Source of the DNA: Welwitschia mirabilis
Lineage: Eukaryota; Gnetophyta; Gnetopsida; Welwitschiales
Assembly: GCA_051453625.1 (NCBI GenBank)
Contig: JBOZIK010000001.1
Span: 69,001,209 to 69,065,208 of the forward strand
Length of the DNA stretch: 64,000 nucleotides
Direction: 5' to 3'
Shown: piece after piece, positions 56,034 through 64,000 of the stretch
Layout: each line of letters begins with the position of its first letter
Position numbering within the stretch: position 1 is the first letter of the stretch
Program-made: the position numbers and the translations under genes
The notes under the pieces: generated by a model
What the model was told of the DNA's origin: nothing
The model's database searches: none
The model's input: only the letters and a program-made list of their open reading frames with translations

Positions 56034-57425
56034 CATAATTTCCTTAAGAATAATGTAGTAATTTGTAAAGCATCTTTGACCTTTACATAAGGAATAAAGT
56101 AAGCCATTTTGCTAAATTTGTCCATAACCATCGCAAAGGCATTATGTTCTTCCTTGGAAGAAGGCAATCCTAAGATGAAATCCATACTTAGTTGCTACCA
56201 TGACTTTGCTAGAACTAGTAAAGATATGTATAATTCCAAATTTATCAATCTTTTCTCTTATTTTTAACATGTAGAACAACTCTACATCATCTGCTATACA
56301 ATATTTTCATGTTTGGCTAATGGTATAACATCTTAAAAAATTAATAGTTTTTATCCAATCCATAATGTTTAGCCATGTATTCAGAGTGTTTTTCTCATAA
56401 GATATCATCTTTTACAAATACTATAAGGATTTATAACCTATTATTAGTGTAGAGTAAATTGTACTAAATATGAAATTCCTTATAATCATTAGATTGATAA
56501 ATGTTTCTTTACTTTCTTAGAGACATTCTTAAAGTCTAAATTACAATGATACTAATCTAAAATGTGATAGATAAATATCAAATTTGCCATATTTTATCAT
56601 GTACACTACTAAATTTAATACCTTTTCAACCTATTCATCTTTCCACTTTTATGCTTGATTACAAAGTTAAAATCCTATAGCTTTTATACTTTCTTTACTT
56701 ACTCTACATAGCTTTTCTTAACTATTTATCTACTATACTACCTTTTGACATTTATGTAGGATAAAATCCTTATATTACAAGTAATTTATTTACTTATTTA
56801 AGGCTTATAAAATAAATATAAGTTCCTTTTATATGTTTAGTACTTCTACTTAGCATCATCTAGCTTGTCACTAAAGACGGTGATGGGTTTTTCTTCTTAA
56901 GTAAGCAATTAAATTACTATGTACATTAAAATCCACTTGAAAGTTCTTATCAAAATTTGAAAATACTAAAGTAGATCCTATAATAATGATCTTCTTTAAT
57001 TAGTGGTATTATTTATCTACATTAATGGTCCACTTAAATACTCAATCCTTCTTGATAATAGTTAAGATTAATGTATAAATATTGCTGCTAATCGATAAAA
57101 ACTCCAAACATCCCTTATTAAAGTTAGTGTAGGACAATCCAAAATAGCCTTTACCTTATTTGGATCCATCTTAATTCCATCTTGTAAGCAATCATCTTAA
57201 GGAATACTAACTCTGGTTAGGCAAAGATATACTTCTTTTCATTTACCATTAACTACTTATCCTTTAAATAAATTTTCTTCAATTTTCTCTATGTTTATAA
57301 AGATTCTTCCAAAATGCTCATATTATCTAGGAAAATAACAATAAGATTTTAAAGAAAAGGTTTTAATACCTTTTTCGTTAACATAATAGATGTTCTTAAT
57401 CATTCCTTTATTTGAATGTTGTCTA
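56034..57425 (-). pseudogene. Element 5: RT-RNase H-integrase fragment of another Ty3/gypsy element
   Basis: From high to low on the - strand: RT polymerase box LIVIFLDNMSIL (about 57310-57345; second Asp is Asn); DGIKMDPNKVKAILDCP (about 57135-57190) and VWSFYRLA; RNase H KPITVFSDKLDDAK (56855-56895); then integrase start LSMDFILGLPSSKEEHNAFAMVMDKFSKMAYFIPYVKVKDALQ, spread over 56060-56190. The first integrase Asp (MDF) is intact here. The RT N-terminus is cut at about 57.42 kb by the next element, and integrase is cut at 56.03 kb by the outer element's LTR. In style it is near element 1, not the outer element. Confidence 0.75.
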
Positions 57426-58795
57426 TGTATAGTAATGAATCGGATTTAACTAGGTGAGAGCATAGTATCATTTTTTTCATAGGGATATATGTGGTATTTA
57501 ATAAAAATAAACACAATTAATTTGACTTGCAATGGAAAGAAAAATAAAACAAAAAATAGTAGATTGAAAATAAAGTGATCTTCACTTGGTAATATAGGGG
57601 AGTATAAGTGATCCAAAGGTTTAATCAATTCATCTAATACTCCACTTTCCTCTAATGAGTCTTGTATTTTCAAATACAACTAAAAGCATCAAGTCATTAA
57701 GGCTTTACATAAAAGCATAATCTCATCTACCATATAGTGTTGATAAGTTATCTAGTCCTCCTAATACTTCATAGTCCTTTATAAGTATGGAAATAATAAA
57801 CAAAGTTGAAAAAGTTCCACTAAACAATAATGATTATGATATCTTAAATAACTTACTCCATGATAAAATAACTTAATAAAAAAAGGGTCTACCTAAATTT
57901 TGCTAATACCAATTTACTATGCATTAATAACAAATCAATAAAACCTACCTAAGAACTAAATTTACGTAAAGATTACTAATACCAAATGAATTCTGCATTA
58001 ATAATGAAATGATGAAAACCAATTATTATATTATAATTTAAAAATATACATTGCATTAAAATAAGAGAGATAAAGATGAAGGAATCCTAAACTAGCCTTA
58101 TGATAATCCTTTCCAAAGAAAGATGATTAAAACACCATAATGTCCTAGCACTCCAAGTCTTACCCTACATTTATCTAACCTAAGGATCTATTACAATGGG
58201 GAGTCAAGGAAATTATATAGATAATGAAATCTTGGAGAGCTTATTATGATTGCATTAGGTAAGTGATTCGTAGCCTGTTACATAAGGGAGGTTATATTTG
58301 ATGGTTACTTAAGAAGGAGGTTATAATTTTTGGCATGTAACCATAAAGAAAGATTATTTGCATTCTTATGTAAACATGGAAATGATATTTCTTTTTATTG
58401 ATAATGATGTTGCTAATGGATGCCATGTCATATGCTTTCCTTATAGTCATTGTCATTATTATCACATGTCACTGTGACATGTCCTTTTATACTTCCATTA
58501 TATGTCATTAGGTTTGAAGATTTATTTTGGATTACTTCTGACTTAACTCATAATTTAATTGTTATTAACTTCCTAAATTAATGTAGGAATTAAGATTTAA
58601 AAATTTTTATCTCAGAAGACTAGTGACATTAGTGTTATTTATTGGAATTCCTTGAAGTTTTATAGTAATATTCCAAAACTAGCAATAAACTTGCTAATGT
58701 TAGGGGGAAACTTATATGTTTATGAAAACACAATAAAAAGAGTAAAAGACATCATTTTATGATAAATTAATGAATTAAATATTTTTCTATACTTG
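57426..58795. repeat. Terminal direct repeat of element 6, lower copy
   Basis: Aligns with 62627-64000. Shared blocks: TTAATTTGACTTGCAATGGAAA, AAAGGTTTAATYAATT, TCTTGTAT-TT-AAATAC, TTTATAAGTATGGAAA, GCATTAATAATGAAATGATGAAAACC, AGGTTTGAAGATTTATT and AATGTTAGGGGGAAA. It cuts into the RT of element 5. Confidence 0.75.
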
Positions 58796-59515
58796 CTTAG
58801 AATGTTAATTTTTGTATGTAAATACACCCTAAACTAGATGTTTACTAGCCTCTTAACCAAATGTTCATAAAAAATAGATCAATATGGAAAAACTTAGCTA
58901 AGTGAAAATGGTCAAGTATGGAAATGATATCATTAAAAAAATAAAAAAAGCTTTTAATAAATAAGGCATTAAAATCAAAAAATGAAAAAAATTTGTAATA
59001 ATGGAAACCACAACTAAACTTTGTCCTCAAAGTTAAAGAGATAGGAAACTTGATACAAAGCTTTTAAAAATAAACCACAAGGCTAGTAAATGATATTGAT
59101 GTAAGTATTTAGGGAAAAATGTTTATGAAATCTTTAGAAAAAAACAAAACATGATACCTAATAAAAATTCATTATCTAAAAATTCAAAAAGATAGAATAC
59201 TTAAGTTAACGAGTACATTTATTAAAAATTTGTTAATTTTATTTTAAATTTAAAATGTATTACATTATTAAATAAAAAATATATCCTCTAAGTAAACCTA
59301 TAAGTAATAGAAAATAAATAAAGAAAATTTTTAAATACATAAGTTAAAAAAAGTAAATACAAAAGAATCTCCTAGTTCCATCATTTTTACTAAATATACT
59401 TTTACTTTTTTCATGATCATACTTTTATTCCTTGTTTTAAGCATTTAGATAAAATTTGACATCAAGTGTTATGAAATCTCTTTCTAATAGAGTTGAATAT
59501 TTTAATGTATGAAGG
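58796..59515. other. Element 6 interior, unassigned
   Basis: AT-rich; nothing recognised. Confidence 0.5.
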
Positions 59516-59520
59516 AATTG

Positions 59521-59640
59521 GTGCTACATTACCAATGGATATCTATAGTCTAAATGTGGTTAAACATGTCATAGAATAAATCATTAAAGCTACATTACTA
59601 GTGAGCATTTATAGCCTTGATGTAGGTAACTAAATCCAAA
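59521..59640 (+). repeat. Short tandem duplication, period 67
   Basis: GCTACATTACCAATGGATATCTATAGTCTAAATGT (59522) recurs as GCTACATTACTAGTGAGCATTTATAGCCTTGATGT (59589). Confidence 0.65.
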
Positions 59641-60699
59641 TTTTAATTAATGTACTTTTTGAAGAAAAGATATTTCTTTTTAGTTTAAGTACTTCTTCAT
59701 ATATTTAATTAATTTTAATGCACATGAAATGGTTTATTAGCTCATTAGGCTAATTAAGATAAGTCTTGTTCTTATAAAATGATTTAAAGATAATTAATGT
59801 AACATGAAAGTAGATTCCACCTTAGTTCAAGCACATTTTCCAGTTATAACATCTTAAGTAAAACTAACTTTAACAAGTTAATCCAAAAATAAGCAAAGCC
59901 ATTTTTTGAAAAATTACAAGTAAATTTAAAATATACCTAATCTGTATTAATAAGGTAATTAGTTATGAATAGTTTATTTCATCAAGAGTCATCAATCAAG
60001 ATCATCTAATATTATAAACTCATAGATGGGTGGAAGGAAAAGGTGGTTGATGGACTTTCTTAGGAATAGTAAAAGTGAAAAGATTAGGTAATGGAATTTA
60101 AGATGATGATGACATATTCTATGCCATGGGTAATATTTTGAATTTCCTACATGAAAATGTTTAAGGTAGTTATTGTATAAGTGGCAGTACTTGGTTAGTT
60201 TAAGGTAAGAAAGGGAATCAAGCATAGATGATTTTAGCATTTTTAGTATTTTTCAAATTAAAATTTATTTAAAATAAAATATACTCTAAACAAAAAATAT
60301 AATTTGAAAGCATGCAAAAGAAACTATAAATTTTAGAAGGGATTTTCCAAGGTAATACATGCATGAAGGCTTAAAATGATGAATGCTAAGATTCAATGAT
60401 GAGTTAAGATTATGTAAAGCATTCAGATATGACAGAGAATCCTTGTCAATATTTATGCATGAATTTATAAAACAAGCAATATCATCAATATGAGTAGTAA
60501 TATTAATACATTTAAAATCAAAAGGCATCCATCCTTTATCCTATTTTTGTTTACTCAATACTGCATGCAAGATATTATCTTAAGAAGAATATAAAAATAA
60601 ATTTGAAACCATTAGAGAAGATGAATGATATTAAGAAGTACATTAGAAAATGATTCTAAAGGTATAGATGATTTATTTTTGTAATTAAGATTTGTGTTT

Positions 60700-61150
60700 T
60701 ACTTAGAAGACATAGACATGGTTGGCTTAAGAATTTGTTAAGAAATGATAAATGTTTTTTAAAGGATGGATCATGGATATGCTCTTGGATAATGGCCTCC
60801 TCTTTAGTGGGATTGCCAGAGGATTATTTCTTAAGTGATTACTCAAGTGATAGTGATTGTGGTTTAAAAAGAGATTCATTTTTAGTGTTTTCCATTTCAT
60901 TAATGTTTTTAATTGATTTATTCTTTATTTTATAACTCTCTAATTTGTCATCTTCATCAAATGATTACTTATTTATTATTGATTAATCATCATCTAATGT
61001 ATTTAATACTAGTTTAAAGTATAGCTTATTTGTACACAACTATTCACTTTCTAAGGGATTTTAAAACTCAAGGTCCTCTTAGATATCCTTGTTAATTTCT
61101 TCATGATTTTTTTTAAGTGTTTGTTTCTCATTCTTAAGGGGTATGGCTTG
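60700..61150 (-). pseudogene. Acidic reading-frame relic in element 6, unknown
   Basis: A - strand frame of about 140 codons with a few stops includes SFDEDDKLESYKIKNKSIK and ENTKNESLFKPQSLSLE. It is Asp/Glu/Lys-rich, like the flanks of retroelement gag, but has no diagnostic motif. The + strand open frame at 60735-60935 overlaps it. Confidence 0.3.
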
Positions 61151-62626
61151 GATGTCATTTACTCTAATCTCACTAATTCCTTTAAAGTTTTTAGGATCTT
61201 AGCTTTATGAAATGTATAAAGGTCTTTTTCTTCTTATTATTAGCTAAACGCCTAAGGTTTTGATCATTAGTTTAAGCTATTTGTGAAAGTATTTACTCAA
61301 TATTTTTCTTGGTTGTATTAGCTATTTCTTCCAAAGCTTGCAAAGGGTATTGAAGCATGTTGGAAGTATATTTTAAAAAACTTTAAAAAGTATCTTTAAA
61401 AAATGGTGAGGTGGTTTATTGGGTATAGAAAGATCATTGGTATTGATCAAATAAGAAAGGATATGAAAAGAAGATAAAGGGTAAGGGTTAAAGGATAATG
61501 AATATGAAAATAATAATAAAGGATAAATATTGTGAGATGCAATGGAAGACATGGATCAAAATCCTATTATTTGATATATTGATTTTAAGATTTAGAGTTA
61601 TGAAGAGGTTGATATATGTATAGATAGGATTAAAGATACTCTCCAAATATCTATGTATTGTTGAAATGATTTAGGGGTTGTGGATGATATGAATTACACT
61701 AGAGGTGGTTCCCTAGAGTCTATTTAAGTTAAATAAAATCTCCTATAGTTTGTTTGAGTTAATCATGATTCTAAAAACTATAAGGGTAGACAGGTTATAG
61801 TACAAAAGGTATTTCATATGGATTAGGTTCTTAATTCATATTGAAGGTTTTACAAAATGATTATAGTTTTGGCTAAAGGTTTACATTTAAGTTTTTGATA
61901 TTTGAGAGGATGCGTATTATTAAAAAAGTTTCACAAAGTTTCCAAGAGTTTATAGTTAAAATTGTAGAGTGTTTGACACAAGAACAATAATGGTACTAGT
62001 TAACAAAAATGACAACATTTATTATTTGAAGTAAAACAATTTGATAATTTTGAAGTTCATGTTTGGATTAGTGTAAAATAACTCAAGTTGAAAGGTCTTA
62101 GAAAATTTTGGTATGAAACCAAATTGAATGTAAATAAAAAAACTACAACTAAGGAAAGTAATACCTATACATTTTTTATTTATTTAAGAGGAAAAAAATA
62201 ATCAAAACTAAAAAAATTATAGAAAGCACAGAAACATGAAACATGTAAAATAAGGTGTAAGAGTTAAAACTTAATTTTTATCCTTTTTCTGATCTTCATT
62301 TTTATTTCACCTATACAAAAGTCATTAGGCTTGCAAGGCAAACTATAAAGTTTGAAGGTAAGTTTTAGGCTAGGATGAAAAACTAAATAAAACTTAGAAA
62401 ACAAACTAGTTTCAATTTTATTAGAAAGGGATCACATATACATAATTAGAAAGCCAAGAAAATATACAAATAACAAGAAAAGAACTAGTTCAAGTATCAC
62501 TAGAAAAAGGACTAGTATGCACCATTGAAAAAATAAAAATTAACTAAAAATTATAAGAATAAAAATCATGTACCCTTGAAATAATACTATGCCAATATCC
62601 CTGAAAACATCACAAAACTTTATTCA
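61151..62626. other. Element 6 interior, unassigned
   Basis: No coding or structural signal supported. Confidence 0.5.
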
Positions 62627-64000
62627 TGTATAGCAGTGAATAACATTTTACTAGATGTTAGTATCATTCTTTCATAGGCTTATATGTGATAGCTAATCAA
62701 AAGAAACATAATTAATGTGACTTGCAATGGAAAAGCAAAGAAAAAGATCAAAATATTTAGAGTAAAGTAATCTCACTTAAAAACATAAGAAAATAGAAGT
62801 AATTTAAAGGTTTAATTAATTTGCCCAATGATCCACCTTCCTTCAATAACTCTTGTATCTTAAAATACAAATAAAATTATCAAGTCATTAAATCTAAACC
62901 TAAAGTCATAATCTCATCCACCACATAAGTGTTGGTGAGTTTTTTAATTCTCTTGATCCTTCATAGCCCTTCATAAGTATGGAAAGTATGCATAAATATG
63001 TATAAGATTCATCAAATAATAAATACTATGATATTTTAAAAGTATTCTTAGAAACACACTTAGTAATAAAATAACTTGTCAATAAAATAGGTCCGCCTAA
63101 AAATTACTAATAACAATTTATTATGCATTAACAATAAGAGAGTAAAAAATACTTAAGAGATAGCTTTACCTAAAGATTTCTAATACTAGATGAATTATGC
63201 ATTAATAGTGAAATGATGAAAACAAGTTCTTATAATACAATCCAAAAATATACATTACATTAAATGAAGAGAGGTGAAGATGAAGGAATCATCAACTAGC
63301 ATTGAAATAATCTAACCTAATAAAGATAATCAGAACACCATGATATCCTAGCATTCCAAGTATTTTCCCATATTTATCCAATCAAAAGATCTATTACAAT
63401 AAGAACCCAAGGAATTTTAAGCTTGAAGAGCTTGTCACAATTGCATTTGGTAATGGTTGATGAGTGGTTACATAAGGAAGGTTACATTTGAATGGTTACT
63501 TAAGGAGGAAGTTATAATTTTTAGTATGTAGCTATAAAGAAATATTCTTTATCTTCTTATGAAGACATGATGATGACATATTCTTTTATTAATGATGATG
63601 CTACCAAGAAATGTTATATCATGTGCCTTTCACATAGTCATCCTTGTTATTTTCATGTGCCACAGTGATGTGTTATTTTGTACTCCCATCATGAATTATT
63701 AGGTTTGAAGATTTATTCTATATTACTTCTAACTTAGCCCATAAGTTAATTGTGATGAAATCCCAAATTAATGTAACAATGCAAGTTTTGATAAGTTTCG
63801 ACTTAAAAGGCCATTAATACCAATAGTTATAAATAGTGGCACTAACATTATTTACTAGAATTCTTTCAAGTTTTACAATGTTCTCTAAAAACTAGGAAAA
63901 AACTATTAATGTTAGGGGAAAGCTCATATGTCCATGAAAACATAATAAAAAAGGTAAAATACATTATTTTATGATAAATCAATGAATTAAATATCGTTCC
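62627..64000. repeat. Terminal direct repeat of element 6, upper copy (truncated by window end)
   Basis: Direct repeat of 57426-58795, in register to the last base of the window. Confidence 0.75.

Larger units (their letters stand above)
57426..64000. mobile_element. Element 6: LTR-type element without recognisable pol (runs off the window)
   Basis: Direct repeats of about 1.37 kb start TGTATAGYARTGAAT at 57426 and 62627, enclosing 3.8 kb. No protease, RT or integrase motif was found on either strand. The second repeat reaches the window edge. This layout suits a large retrotransposon derivative (LARD) or a heavily deleted element. Just below the upper repeat, the - strand TTTTCAGGGAT resembles the end of the TTGCCGGGGAT primer site, hinting at - orientation; this is weak. 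Confidence 0.6.

Noticed and set aside
57446-57679. A 77-codon frame on the - strand
   Set aside because: It lies in the terminal repeat of element 6 and is broken in the other copy.
1-64000. CRISPR arrays, bacterial operons, tRNA or rRNA genes
   Set aside because: No regularly spaced short repeats with unique spacers, no cloverleaf or rRNA core sequence seen; all content is plant-type repeats.
1-64000. Naming the species
   Set aside because: Retrotransposon families and base composition indicate a seed plant but do not identify one.

Overview
The window is AT-rich, CpG-poor nuclear DNA of the kind found in repeat-rich parts of a seed-plant genome. The evidence is the repeat content. It holds Ty3/gypsy elements of plant types (Tekay/Del-like and Athila/Tat-like), a relic of the plant tRNA-type primer site TGGCGCCGTTGCCGGGGA, a TGGTATCAGAGC-type primer site, and LTRs with plant-style TATA boxes. 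I found no host protein-coding gene, rRNA, tRNA or CRISPR array, and I cannot name the species. Every coding region recognised is a broken retrotransposon gene.

Layout. (1) 901-6595: a complete but dead Ty3/gypsy element on the + strand with paired LTRs and gag, protease, RT, RNase H and integrase relics. (2) 7889-10646: a 1.37-1.39 kb LTR-like unit duplicated head to tail with nothing between the copies. (3) 10.6-18.1 kb: mostly unassigned repeat DNA, with a ~480-base open-frame relic, a dispersed repeat shared with two later sites, a 332-base duplication and a CT/TA-rich tandem array split by an assembly gap.

(4) 18111-56033: a nested stack. The outer element is a Tekay/Del-like Ty3/gypsy element on the - strand with LTRs of about 4 kb. 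Its 3' LTR is 18111-22414, its pol 23.1-25.45 kb, its gag/protease 34.16-35.5 kb and its primer site 35534-35546. Its interior is split between protease and RT by element B (25649-34159, - strand, 1.2 kb LTRs). Its 5' LTR is split by element A (36313-52755, + strand, Athila/Tat-like, 16.4 kb), which is flanked by the 5-bp target duplication AGGTA. Element A itself contains a fold-back structure with ~0.75 kb inverted arms (42.1-44.5 kb), a duplicated gag, and an extra reading-frame relic after integrase.

(5) 56034-57425: the RT to integrase part of a further Ty3/gypsy element on the - strand. It is cut at 57.42 kb by a sixth element (57426 to beyond 64000), which has 1.37 kb terminal direct repeats and no recognisable pol.

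Decay pattern. In-frame stops fall largely where related proteins have Gln, Trp or Arg, and active-site Asp/Glu codons have become Asn/Lys. Both are C-to-T / G-to-A changes, as expected from deamination of methylated cytosine in silenced repeats. Two of the large N gaps have the same sequence on both sides and look like scaffolding artefacts.

I did not find a novel functional system. The most informative items are the dated nesting order, the fold-back, the tandem LTR-like pair, the post-integrase frame, and a TCATC-N2-GATGA palindrome that recurs in unrelated element parts.
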